Shown in pieces: positions 1 to 7,871 of a stretch of DNA of 64,000 bases. Positions within the stretch are counted from its first letter, which is position 1; each line of letters starts with the position of its first letter. Below the pieces are notes generated by a model. It saw only the letters and a program-made list of their open reading frames with translations, made no database searches and was not told where the DNA came from. The stretch lies in assembly GCF_003318275.1 (NCBI RefSeq), contig NZ_QOCH01000013.1:310001-374000 (forward strand), given 5' to 3'. Source of the DNA: Marinobacter sp. F3R11. Its GTDB lineage: Bacteria; Pseudomonadota; Gammaproteobacteria; Pseudomonadales; Oleiphilaceae. The position numbers and the translations under genes are program-made.

Positions 1-2
1 CA

Positions 3-842
3 TCTCAGAAGTCTTCATCCTTCACGAAAGAAGCGAAGAACTTCGGGGTCTACAACATTCTGACCAAGCCCACACAGCCTGACAGCCTTGCCCTGGTGCT
101 GGACCAGTTGGCGAGCGATGCCCTGGAAGGCTCGCTGCCAGAGCCCCCGCTGATTGACCAGAAACTTGATACAGCTGAACTTCCAGCCGATACGCCAGGC
201 AACCCGGCGCCAGAAACAACACCAGAGCCGTCTGAACCCGAAACTACCAACAGCATCAGCATTCCACCCGGCGCAGTTCCACTGACCAGTGAGCTGTTTG
301 AACAGATCTCACACTCCGCTGTAAAAGCCCACGTCAACAATCGCCTTCACGAACTGCTCAGTTCGCTGTTCGACGAACAGTTTGACCATCTCAGGCGCGC
401 ACTGGACGAGTCGCGCAGCAAACAGGAGAGCGCGATTGAAGAGCGTCTGAATGCGATGCACAGTCTGATTGAAGAGCGCACGCAAAACCTGCGTGGTGAA
501 GTAGCAGCCGAAGTGAACCTCAATCTGGTCCGTGAACTCGAAGAGCTTAAAAAGGAACTGTCACGCAACTCGGGCTTTACCAGCAACCACATGGCGGAAC
601 TGAAGGACCACATAACCAGCGTACAGACTATCGACACAGAGTTCTGGCAAACGCTTCAGTCTGAAGCAATACAACAGGCCCATGAGATTTCCCGTGAAAC
701 AGCCGAAGATATTGCCCAGCGGACTATTGATCTGTTTGTTGCCCAGCAACGCTCTGCGTCATCCAGAATCTACACTATAGGGCTTGCCCTGAGTCTTGGG
801 ATACTTAGTCTTGGAGCTGCCTGGTTCGCGGGCTGGTTCTGA
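3..842 (+). CDS. Membrane-anchored response-regulator-like protein (5' partial)
   Basis: The reading frame is open from base 3, so the gene starts outside the window. The first visible residues resemble the end of a CheY-like receiver domain: a hydrophobic stretch, then the YNILTKP motif carrying the conserved Lys-Pro of the beta5-alpha5 region (bases about 51-71). A Pro/Glu-rich linker follows, then a long charged helical region with coiled-coil character (about bases 330-740), and a single hydrophobic segment of about 20 residues at the extreme C-terminus (bases 768-839), probably a tail anchor. The protein may tether a phosphorylatable receiver to the inner membrane; its partner is unknown. 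An internal ATG at 96 would drop the receiver remnant and is less likely. The 3' end overlaps the convergent nucleotidyltransferase gene by about 38 bp. Confidence 0.75.
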   Translation, partial: SQKSSSFTKEAKNFGVYNILTKPTQPDSLALVLDQLASDALEGSLPEPPLIDQKLDTAELPADTPGNPAPETTPEPSEPETTNSISIPPGAVPLTSELFEQISHSAVKAHVNNRLHELLSSLFDEQFDHLRRALDESRSKQESAIEERLNAMHSLIEERTQNLRGEVAAEVNLNLVRELEELKKELSRNSGFTSNHMAELKDHITSVQTIDTEFWQTLQSEAIQQAHEISRETAEDIAQRTIDLFVAQQRSASSRIYTIGLALSLGILSLGAAWFAGWF

Positions 843-1410
843 TAATCTCATTGCGAATCCGGCGCCAGTCTTCCGGAGTGTCCACATCGTCATGGACACC
901 CGGAATATGCAGCCGGATCGCATTAGCTTCAGCCAGCACACCAGCAGCCCCACAATCACCATGCAATGAGAGCACCCCGGGCCATAGCTTGCGAGGCAAA
1001 TAGGCCGGGACGCCGGGACGACGGCCGTAGTCAGCAGCAACAGCCTCGCCGGGGAACCTGCGCGCCCTCTCAGCAAAAGCTTCAAGAGCCTGTCTGTCCA
1101 ACAGCGGCTGATCCGCAAGCAACACAAATACTCCTTTTGCACGCGGCCCCAGGCTGCGAATGCCTGCCGCCAGCGAGGCTGCCATCCCCATCTGCCAGTC
1201 AGCAATGTGCACCCACCGACAGGGCTGAGCACGGCACCGAAAACGCACCAGCGGATACCACGCGCCGCACACAACCCGCACATCCCTCCCAAGCAGTCGG
1301 GCCTGACCAATGGCACAATCCAGCAGAGAACGGCGCTCCCCACCCTGATGACTCACGGTCAGCAGCGCTTTGGGGCTTCCGAAGCGTGTGGAAGCACCTG
1401 CCGCAAGCAC
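805..1410 (-). CDS. MobA/MocA-like nucleotidyltransferase
   Basis: A protein of about 201 residues with the N-terminal nucleotide-binding signature LAAGxSxRFG followed by the downstream Lys (SPKALL), and the LLADQP metal-binding motif near residue 98. This is typical of the MobA-like NTP transferases that make molybdenum cofactor dinucleotides (MocA makes the CMP form, MobA the GMP form). The C-terminal part holds a GDCGA motif and a DVDTPEDW motif, as in MocA-type proteins. The only standard start in the open frame is GTG at 1410, immediately before LAAG. The frame continues upstream with plausible beta-strand residues (DFPVLV) but offers no ATG, GTG or TTG, so the true start is uncertain. 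No molybdoenzyme lies nearby, so the exact substrate is open. Confidence 0.8.
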   Translation of the reverse strand: MLAAGASTRFGSPKALLTVSHQGGERRSLLDCAIGQARLLGRDVRVVCGAWYPLVRFRCRAQPCRWVHIADWQMGMAASLAAGIRSLGPRAKGVFVLLADQPLLDRQALEAFAERARRFPGEAVAADYGRRPGVPAYLPRKLWPGVLSLHGDCGAAGVLAEANAIRLHIPGVHDDVDTPEDWRRIRNEIIRTSPRTRQLQD

Positions 1411-1590
1411 AAGTACCGGAAAATCCTGATCGAGATCACTAACAGAGGCAGCTATGATTTGACTCCTGACAGAAAGGTGAAAACCGGAACAATGACATGA
1501 ATCGACCCATGCCGCACAACTGGCACGTCACTTGTTCAGGATTTTTGCTAGAATCCTCACATCATTCAACCATACCCGTCCGGACTCTTG

Positions 1591-2442
1591 ATGAACCACC
1601 TGTTTGTAGACAACCTCACCGTTATTGATTTTGCCTACCTTGATCCCAGCCGTGGACTGGTCGGGGAAAGCTGGATTGCGGACGTTGTGCTGGGAGGCGA
1701 GCTTGACGACCAGGGTATGGTATTCGATTTCAGCAATGTAAAACGCACAATCAAGCGCATTATCGATGAGCGTGTGGATCACCGACTGGTCATACCCCGG
1801 AACTACGAAGGCCTCTCCTGGAATCAGGACACGCCGGATACCTTCACCTGGACACTTACCGATGACAGCCATATTGTGCACCGGTCACCGGGTGAAGCCG
1901 TCGTATGGCTTTCCTGTGAGCGGGTAGTGCCATCGGCAGTTGCGACCCTGCTTGAACGTGAACTGATGGCAGTTCTGCCCGCAAACGTAACCACTGTCGA
2001 GATCAATCTCCGGGAAGACGTCATTGAGGGCGCCTACTACCACTATGTGCACGGCCTGAAAAAACACCTGGGAAACTGCCAGCGCATAGCCCACGGCCAC
2101 AGATCCCCTATTCGTATTGATCGCAACGGCCACCGGGATTATGACCTGGAGCATGCATGGGCGAAGCTTTGGCAGGATATTTATGTGGGCAGTGAAGAAG
2201 ATGTCGTTCGCAGGCATGCAGAAGCGGATGGCACGCGCTACATAACGTTCGAATATGAAGCCAATCAGGGGGAGTTTGCCCTGACGCTGCCGGAAAAGCG
2301 TGTTTATATGATGGGTACTGACACCACGGTTGAATTGATTGCCGCGCACATTGCCGACCAGCTTAAAACAGAGTTCCCTTCCGACACGATTCTTGTGAAA
2401 GCCTATGAGGGCGTTGGCAAAGGAGCTATAGCCTCGCGTTAA
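1591..2442 (+). CDS. queD: 6-carboxytetrahydropterin synthase, tandem PTPS domains
   Basis: A 283-residue member of the 6-pyruvoyl/6-carboxytetrahydropterin synthase family, which converts dihydroneopterin triphosphate toward queuosine or pterins. Ordinary QueD is about 120 residues; this protein is two such modules in tandem. Module 1 (about 1-145) has the GMVFDF motif at 42-47 and Asp63-His64 but no HGH zinc motif. Module 2 (about 150-283) carries Cys163, the HGH zinc triad at 168-170 and a C-terminal YEGVGKG segment with Glu272-273, but lacks GMVxDF. The start was taken at ATG 1591 rather than the adjacent TTG at 1588. No other queuosine gene is present, so the gene stands alone, followed by a strong terminator. 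Family assignment is firm; the exact pterin product is not. Confidence 0.85.
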   Translation: MNHLFVDNLTVIDFAYLDPSRGLVGESWIADVVLGGELDDQGMVFDFSNVKRTIKRIIDERVDHRLVIPRNYEGLSWNQDTPDTFTWTLTDDSHIVHRSPGEAVVWLSCERVVPSAVATLLERELMAVLPANVTTVEINLREDVIEGAYYHYVHGLKKHLGNCQRIAHGHRSPIRIDRNGHRDYDLEHAWAKLWQDIYVGSEEDVVRRHAEADGTRYITFEYEANQGEFALTLPEKRVYMMGTDTTVELIAAHIADQLKTEFPSDTILVKAYEGVGKGAIASR

Positions 2443-2529
2443 TGCTTTGAACTCTGAGCCACTGGTGCACAGGGAGAGACTGCACACCACCGTATCTTCG
2501 GTATTAATCTTCACTTTCCATACAGGCAC

Positions 2530-2557
2530 AAAAAAACCGCCCGAAGGCGGTTTTTTT
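2530..2557. terminator. Bidirectional rho-independent terminator
   Basis: An A-run, the hairpin CCGCC-cgaa-GGCGG and a T7 run. The symmetrical A and T tracts let it work in both directions, ending the queD-like transcript on the plus strand and the tRNA-Ala/tRNA-Glu transcript on the minus strand. Confidence 0.92.
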
Positions 2558-2593
2558 GATGGCTATCCGGTGGACTAAACCGTCAAGCCGTAT

Positions 2594-2669
2594 TGGCGTC
2601 CCCTAGGGGGTTCGAACCCCTGTTGCCGCCGTGAAAGGGCGGAGTCCTAGGCCACTAGACGAAGGGGAC
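2594..2669 (-). tRNA. tRNA-Glu (anticodon TTC)
   Basis: The 76-nt cloverleaf reads on the minus strand from GTCCCCTTCGTCTAG to the genomically encoded CCA. The anticodon loop CTTTCAC gives anticodon TTC, the T-loop GGTTCGAACCC is canonical, and the acceptor stem GTCCCCT/AGGGGAC is perfect. It lies in tandem after tRNA-Ala and downstream of gltX, the synthetase that charges it. Confidence 0.97.
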
Positions 2670-2676
2670 TAGAAAT

Positions 2677-2752
2677 TGGTGGAGCCAGGCGGGATCGAAC
2701 CGCCGACCTCAACACTGCCAGTGTTGCGCTCTCCCAGCTGAGCTATGGCCCC
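2677..2752 (-). tRNA. tRNA-Ala (anticodon GGC)
   Basis: A 76-nt minus-strand cloverleaf beginning GGGGCCATAGCTCAG and ending in encoded CCA. The anticodon stem-loop CAACA-CTGGCAG-TGTTG gives anticodon GGC, and the GGTTCGATCCC T-arm is present. It is 7 bp upstream of tRNA-Glu in the direction of transcription, so the two are probably co-transcribed. Confidence 0.97.
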
Positions 2753-2868
2753 TCAACGGATGCGTATATTAAGGATCCACCCCATGGGCGTCAACCTTTA
2801 GCCCTACCTTTTTTCCAGTTTTCTGAACTTCCCTGTCCAGACCGGTCATTTCTTCACCAAACTGACTG

Positions 2869-4350
2869 TCACGCACTCAGTGCGGAGTATTCTTTTTCTA
2901 CTTTTTTGGTCTCTTTTTTGGAGAAACCACCAAGTACTTCAAGAGCCTGGCGCAAGCGGGCACGGGTCATGTCAGGACCCAGCATTTCCATGGAGTCCAT
3001 AACAGACCAGGAATTCGGGGAGCCTGCAATCGCCACGAAAACAGAGAACATAAAGTCACCCATTTTCAGATCCATGGCATTGGCCAGAAACTTGATATCA
3101 GCAAAGATCCTGTCTTTACTCCAATGACGCTGAGCCTCAAGCTTCCACAAGGTAAACTGGAGCACCCGCTTGATCTGGCCTTCTTCCAGCTTGTTGTGAG
3201 CAAAGTCCTCTGGCTTCAGGTTCAGCAAACCAGAAAACATGAACTGGGCCATAGGAGCCACATCGGAGAATACTTCCGCCCTGCCCTTGATATGTGGAAC
3301 CAGAGCTCTGAGTGCGTCTTCGTTGAACCACCACTGGCGCATACGCTCGATAAACTGATCTTCCGTAAGTTCATCGCGCAGCCACTGGCCGTTGAGCCAA
3401 CGCAGTTTCTCAACATCGAAAACCGGGCCGCCAAGTGAAACTCGCTGGATATCAAAATTGGCGATCATCTCATCCAGACTGAACTTTTCGCGCTCATCCG
3501 GCATGGACCAGCCCATACGACCAAGGTAGTTGGTAACAGCTTCCGGTAAGAAGCCCATGCGCTCGTAGAAATTGATGCTGGTAGGATTTTTGCGCTTGGA
3601 CAGCTTGCTTTTGTCAGGGTTACGCAGAAGCGGCAAGTGGCAGAGCACCGGCATTTCCCAGCCGAAATACTCGTACAACAGCTTGTGCTTGGGCGCAGAA
3701 TTGATCCATTCTTCACCACGCAGCACGTGGGTGATTTCCATCAGGTGGTCGTCAACTACGTTGGCGAGGTGGTAAGTGGGCATGCCGTCTGATTTAAGCA
3801 GAATCTGGCAATCCACCTGTGCCCAGTCTATCTCTATAGTGCCACGGAGCATGTCTTCGATTTCGCAGATACCCTCATCAGGTACCTTCATGCGGATCAC
3901 ATAAGACTCTCCCGCATCCAGGCGGCGCTTTACCTCTTCCTGAGACAATTCCAGGTTCCCTTTGATACCGGGATTCAGGCCACTGGCCTTACGCTCTTCA
4001 CGAATGGCATCCAGTTCTTCCGGTGTACGGAAACAATAAAAAGCATGGCCCGCAGTAACCAGGTCTTCAGCGTACTGTTTGTATGAATGTTTGCGTTCAG
4101 ACTGGCGATAGGGCCCATGGGGGCCACCTACGTCAGGACCTTCATCCCAGTTAAGTCCCAGCCAGCGCAACGCCTTGAGAATATCCTGCTCGGATTCCGC
4201 AGTACTGCGCACCTGATCAGTATCTTCAATGCGCAGAATAAACTGTCCCCCGTGTTGCCGGGCAAAACACAGGTTGAACAGTGCCACATAGGCGGTACCA
4301 ACATGTGGATCACCGGTGGGTGATGGGGCAATTCGGGTACGTACAGTCAT
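2869..4350 (-). CDS. gltX: Glutamyl-tRNA synthetase
   Basis: Class I aminoacyl-tRNA synthetase of 493 residues that attaches glutamate to tRNA-Glu in the cytoplasm. The N-terminus has the [12 protein letters not shown] form of the HIGH motif, followed by the LRIEDTD strand. The KLSKRK form of the KMSKS loop lies near residue 255. The C-terminal half is the all-helical anticodon-binding domain. Length and motifs match a full-length discriminating-type bacterial GltX. It is transcribed toward tRNA-Ala and tRNA-Glu, with 116 bp between, so gltX and its own substrate tRNA may share a transcript. It diverges from znuA. Confidence 0.97.
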   Translation of the reverse strand: MTVRTRIAPSPTGDPHVGTAYVALFNLCFARQHGGQFILRIEDTDQVRSTAESEQDILKALRWLGLNWDEGPDVGGPHGPYRQSERKHSYKQYAEDLVTAGHAFYCFRTPEELDAIREERKASGLNPGIKGNLELSQEEVKRRLDAGESYVIRMKVPDEGICEIEDMLRGTIEIDWAQVDCQILLKSDGMPTYHLANVVDDHLMEITHVLRGEEWINSAPKHKLLYEYFGWEMPVLCHLPLLRNPDKSKLSKRKNPTSINFYERMGFLPEAVTNYLGRMGWSMPDEREKFSLDEMIANFDIQRVSLGGPVFDVEKLRWLNGQWLRDELTEDQFIERMRQWWFNEDALRALVPHIKGRAEVFSDVAPMAQFMFSGLLNLKPEDFAHNKLEEGQIKRVLQFTLWKLEAQRHWSKDRIFADIKFLANAMDLKMGDFMFSVFVAIAGSPNSWSVMDSMEMLGPDMTRARLRQALEVLGGFSKKETKKVEKEYSALSA

Positions 4351-4490
4351 GAAACCTTCCTGAAAATCGGTGGCCGTTTAATAATTCCGGCATTATACCG
4401 GCCCGGGCGGTATTTCACATGACCACTAAGGGTAACATTACGCACCCCTCCTCTCTTACACATCAAATTTTGCGATCTGCCAAGAGATAG

Positions 4491-4505
4491 TGTTATATTA
4501 TAACA
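4491..4505. promoter_or_regulatory. Zur-type operator upstream of znuA
   Basis: TGTTATATTATAACA is a perfect palindrome apart from its central base and matches the core of the gammaproteobacterial Zur box (TGTTATA-N-TATAACA). It lies 30 bp before the znuA ATG, where zinc-loaded Zur would block transcription. Confidence 0.85.
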
Positions 4506-4534
4506 TTCCAGCAGCTCATCAGGACCCGATCACC

Positions 4535-5479
4535 ATGCGCACAATCAAGACCGCCACAGCTATTGCCCTGAGCGCCAGCGCGCTCCTGTACGGAAGCAAT
4601 ACGCTTGCAGATACGCAAGTACTGGCATCCATCAAGCCCCTGGAACTTCTGGTGCGCGCTGTTGCAACAGAAGACATACAAACAAGCACCCTTGTCCCCC
4701 CCGGCGCCAGCCCTCACAACTATTCGATGACTCCATCAAAACGCAGGGAACTGGAAAATGCTGATATCATTTTCTGGATTGGCCCTGACATGGAGACGTT
4801 TCTGACCCGCCTGTTAACCGGTAGTGAATTTGGCGAACGCTCAGTGGCGCTTATGAGCACCGATGGCGATACTCATGAAGAAGAGCATGATGACCATGAC
4901 GATCACGAAGATCACGCCAGCCATGATGACCACGGCCATGACCATGGCGACGGCGCGGATCCGCACATCTGGGTAGATCCTCAGATGGCGGTCACCATGG
5001 CAGAGAGCATCCGGGATGCTCTGGTACAGCTGGACGGTACAGATCGGGAAGCTCTGGACCGGAATCTGGAAAGATTCCGGGAGTCCATTGCCCGGAAAGA
5101 AGCTCAGATCCGCAAGCAGCTTGAACCCCTGAAAGGTATCAGCCTGTTTGCCTATCACAGCGCCTTCAACCAGTTCGGTGAACACTACAACCTGAATGTT
5201 GAGGGTGTACTGACACTTAATCCGGACCTGTCACCGGGGGCACAACACATTGCCGAGGTTCAGAACCAGCTACGCAATGCAAACCACCCATGCCTTCTGA
5301 CGGAACCTCAGTTCAATCGTCAATGGTGGCATTCGATTACCGAAGGACTGGATGTAACATTCAGCACCTGGGATCCGCTAGCCACAGACATTGATGCAAG
5401 TGCACAGGGTTACGAGGCATTTCAGCAAAGCATCGCCGACGCGGTTCTCCAGTGCCTACCAGAGAATGCTGAGCATTAA
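4535..5479 (+). CDS. znuA: High-affinity zinc ABC transporter substrate-binding protein
   Basis: A cluster A-I metal-binding periplasmic protein of 314 residues that captures Zn2+ for the ZnuBC importer. The Sec signal peptide ends near LADTQV. The first metal ligand lies in the SPHNY motif. A His/Asp-rich acidic loop (about residues 108-143, with HDDHGHDHG) is the hallmark of zinc-specific ZnuA; a second His follows in DPHIWVDP and a third in YHSAFNQF. The start was chosen at ATG 4535, which gives the signal peptide directly; the frame is open 45 bp further upstream, across the Zur box. The Zur operator sits just upstream. The znuBC and zur genes are not in the window, so the binding protein is separated from its permease or the permease is encoded elsewhere. 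It overlaps the convergent AEC gene by 24 bp. Confidence 0.95.
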   Translation: MRTIKTATAIALSASALLYGSNTLADTQVLASIKPLELLVRAVATEDIQTSTLVPPGASPHNYSMTPSKRRELENADIIFWIGPDMETFLTRLLTGSEFGERSVALMSTDGDTHEEEHDDHDDHEDHASHDDHGHDHGDGADPHIWVDPQMAVTMAESIRDALVQLDGTDREALDRNLERFRESIARKEAQIRKQLEPLKGISLFAYHSAFNQFGEHYNLNVEGVLTLNPDLSPGAQHIAEVQNQLRNANHPCLLTEPQFNRQWWHSITEGLDVTFSTWDPLATDIDASAQGYEAFQQSIADAVLQCLPENAEH

Positions 5480-6370
5480 AGGAATAGAAACCATGGCCAG
5501 GAGCGTCTGACCACTGATTATGCCTGCCATCAACGGCGCATCACCGCCTAGCTGCCTCGCCAGTATATAGGCCGATGTCGCCGTTGGAAGGGTGGCCATA
5601 AGTACCGCCACCTGTACCAGCGTTCCGTCGAGCCCCAACATCAGTGCAAGACCTGCTGCCATCAACGGAAACAGCAACAACTTCAGTACAGACGAAACAA
5701 CGAACGGCCCGGAGCCTCCCCGCAAAGCTTTAAGCTGAAGCCCTGCACCAACCGTCATCAACCCCATCGGCAACGCCAGGTTACTCAAAGGCTCTAATGT
5801 GCCGGCAAGAAGTGGATGAAAATCAATTTCAAAAATACTCCAGATAACCCCTAGCACCGACCCGATGATCAGAGGGTTCGATATTATGGCTCGCAACACT
5901 GGCTTAAGCTTCACCGGGCCCTGAGTGACCACCAGAGAAAACATAAGAATACACATCAGGTTCAGCGTCGGCACCATAACGGCAACCGCGATCGCGGTAA
6001 GCGACAGGCCTTCATCACCGAGCAGCATTCCGCCTGCGGCCAGACCCACGTAGGAGTTAAACCGGATAGCACCCTGATAGACAGACGAAAACACAGCCCC
6101 GTCCCACCGCCAGTACAATTGTGCGAGCACCAATACCAGTGTCATTGCCAGCAGCATGGACCAAATAAGCATGGCCGTATCACCATAAGCCGAAGCAGGT
6201 AACCGGGCCTGACCAAGTTTGTAAACGAGCATGGCGGGAAACAGTACGTAGTAGGTGAAACGCTCCGCCTGAGGCCAGAACTCGACAGATGGAAATGCCC
6301 AGCGCCGAAACAAATGTCCTAATACAATAAGCGCAAACACAGGCACCAGTGCCTGGACCATAACCGGCAT
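5456..6370 (-). CDS. AEC family transporter
   Basis: A 304-residue hydrophobic protein with about ten membrane segments arranged as two repeats, typical of the auxin efflux carrier (AEC) family. Bacterial members export or import small carboxylates such as malate; the substrate cannot be read from sequence. Conserved features include the N-terminal FALIVLGHLFRR helix, the NSYVGLAAG segment and the LPTATSAYILARQ motif near the C-terminus. It is convergent with znuA and overlaps its 3' end by 24 bp. No regulator is adjacent. Confidence 0.88.
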   Translation of the reverse strand: MPVMVQALVPVFALIVLGHLFRRWAFPSVEFWPQAERFTYYVLFPAMLVYKLGQARLPASAYGDTAMLIWSMLLAMTLVLVLAQLYWRWDGAVFSSVYQGAIRFNSYVGLAAGGMLLGDEGLSLTAIAVAVMVPTLNLMCILMFSLVVTQGPVKLKPVLRAIISNPLIIGSVLGVIWSIFEIDFHPLLAGTLEPLSNLALPMGLMTVGAGLQLKALRGGSGPFVVSSVLKLLLFPLMAAGLALMLGLDGTLVQVAVLMATLPTATSAYILARQLGGDAPLMAGIISGQTLLAMVSIPLMLSILW

Positions 6371-6609
6371 ACCGAAAACTCCAACATCAGTGATTATTCA
6401 TGAGGAACTACCCCGGCCATGAAGTCGGGTAGCTGCATCCAAGCATATCAGATGACCAATAAATCGTCTCCGGACAATGGCAGATACAACGCCACTTGGC
6501 GTTGGTCATCTTGCCCTGTGGCCAGGCAGGTACAAGCCTGCCAGAATAATTCCGGTCAAGCCTTTATATCCTCTTTAAGGCCTTATAGTCAGCATCAGGG
6601 AGGTGCCTT

Positions 6610-7800
6610 ATGCAGCCCGAGTCCGAGCCTAAACCAGAACATGGCAGAGCCACCCGCATCATTCATAATCGCCGTCACAAGGACAGCCTTGGCAGTCCCT
6701 ATTCGCCGGTTTACAACACCACGACCTACCGTTTTGCAGACACTGCCTCCTTACAGAATGTGATTGAAGGCAAAACTCCCGGCAACCTTTATACCCGCTG
6801 GGGCAGCAACCCCACTATCCGGGAACTCGAGCAGGGGCTGGCAGGCCTCGAAGACGCGGAGGACGCTCTGGCATTTAGCTCTGGCATGGCTGCCATTTCT
6901 TCAACTCTATTCGCGCACGGACGCGAGGGTATTGTCTGTATTGGCGACCTTTACGGCGGTACTCAGGAGCTGCTCACCCGGCACCTGCAACCTCTGGGCA
7001 TTCCCGTTGCCTTTTTACTGCAGAGTGAACTTGACCAACTGACGGAAGCTCTGAACAGCCCGGGCATGCTGGTATACTGTGAAACCCCGGCCAACCCGAC
7101 GCTGGAAATAATGGATATCAGGGATCTGGCTCAACAGGCTCATGCCAGGGGCGCCCTTCTTGCAGTTGATAACACCTTTGCCTCACCGATAAACCAACAA
7201 CCTCTGTCATTGGGTGCGGATTTTAGTATTCACAGCGCAACCAAGTTTCTTGGAGGCCACAGTGACATCACTGCCGGCGCGGTAATGGCTTCTGCAGAGC
7301 GAATCAAACCCATCGCCCTGTGGCGAAAAAATCTGGGGCAGATTCTGGCACCGGAAACCGCTGCCCTGCTCTCCCGAAGCCTCAGAACCCTGCCTGTGCG
7401 AATACGACAACACAATGACAATGCAATGGCCGTTGCCCGCGCAATGGAGAGCCATCCGGCGATCAAACGGGTGCTGTATCCGGGGTTACCGGATTTCCCC
7501 GGCCATCACCTGGCCTCACAACAAATGGAGGGGTTTGGCGGTGTAATAACGCTGGAGCTCAGGGGTAACCGGGAGCAAACGGCCAGAGTTGCCGACAGCC
7601 TGCGGGTTTTCCTGCTGGCCACCAGTCTGGGTGGCGTAGAGAGCCTTGTTTCACAACCCTGTGTTACGAGTCATCACGGCATCAGCCGTCAGGAGCGGGA
7701 ACGTCATGGCATAACAGACAGCATGCTGCGGCTATCTGTCGGACTGGAAGATTCGAAAGACCTGGTAGCAGACCTGCAACAGGCGCTGGATCAGTTGTAA
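6610..7800 (+). CDS. Cys/Met metabolism PLP-dependent enzyme (cystathionine gamma-synthase/beta-lyase family)
   Basis: A 396-residue fold-type I PLP enzyme of the transsulfuration family. The substrate-binding YNTTTYRF and YTRWGSNPT segments are present, as is FSSGMAAIS, which binds the cofactor phosphate. The Schiff-base lysine is in SATKFLGGHSD (about residue 208). The C-terminal part has the SLGGVESL motif and a conserved Arg in MLRLSVGLED. Members include cystathionine gamma-synthase, beta- and gamma-lyase and methionine gamma-lyase, and these cannot be separated confidently by reading. A strong ribosome site (AGGGAGG) sits 7 nt before the ATG. The gene is monocistronic and ends at a hairpin. 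Confidence 0.9.
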   Translation: MQPESEPKPEHGRATRIIHNRRHKDSLGSPYSPVYNTTTYRFADTASLQNVIEGKTPGNLYTRWGSNPTIRELEQGLAGLEDAEDALAFSSGMAAISSTLFAHGREGIVCIGDLYGGTQELLTRHLQPLGIPVAFLLQSELDQLTEALNSPGMLVYCETPANPTLEIMDIRDLAQQAHARGALLAVDNTFASPINQQPLSLGADFSIHSATKFLGGHSDITAGAVMASAERIKPIALWRKNLGQILAPETAALLSRSLRTLPVRIRQHNDNAMAVARAMESHPAIKRVLYPGLPDFPGHHLASQQMEGFGGVITLELRGNREQTARVADSLRVFLLATSLGGVESLVSQPCVTSHHGISRQERERHGITDSMLRLSVGLEDSKDLVADLQQALDQL

Positions 7801-7839
7801 ATCACTGTTACCCAGAAATCTGCGAACAGCTCTCAAGGC

Positions 7840-7870
7840 CCCTGTTTGTGGCCCGGAATTACAAACAGGG
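7840..7870. terminator. Stem-loop between convergent genes
   Basis: CCCTGTTTGT and ACAAACAGGG form a perfect 10-bp stem with an 11-nt loop, exactly between the ends of the PLP enzyme gene and lldD. There is no clear T-tract, so termination is inferred from position. Confidence 0.6.
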
Positions 7871-7871
7871 A

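Noticed and set aside
759..1343. A 194-codon minus-strand frame overlapping the nucleotidyltransferase
   Set aside because: The MobA-like frame at 805-1410 has clear family motifs; this one is a shadow of it.
6419..6763. A 114-codon open frame before the PLP enzyme
   Set aside because: It overlaps the well-supported PLP enzyme gene in another frame, has no ribosome site and no recognisable similarity.
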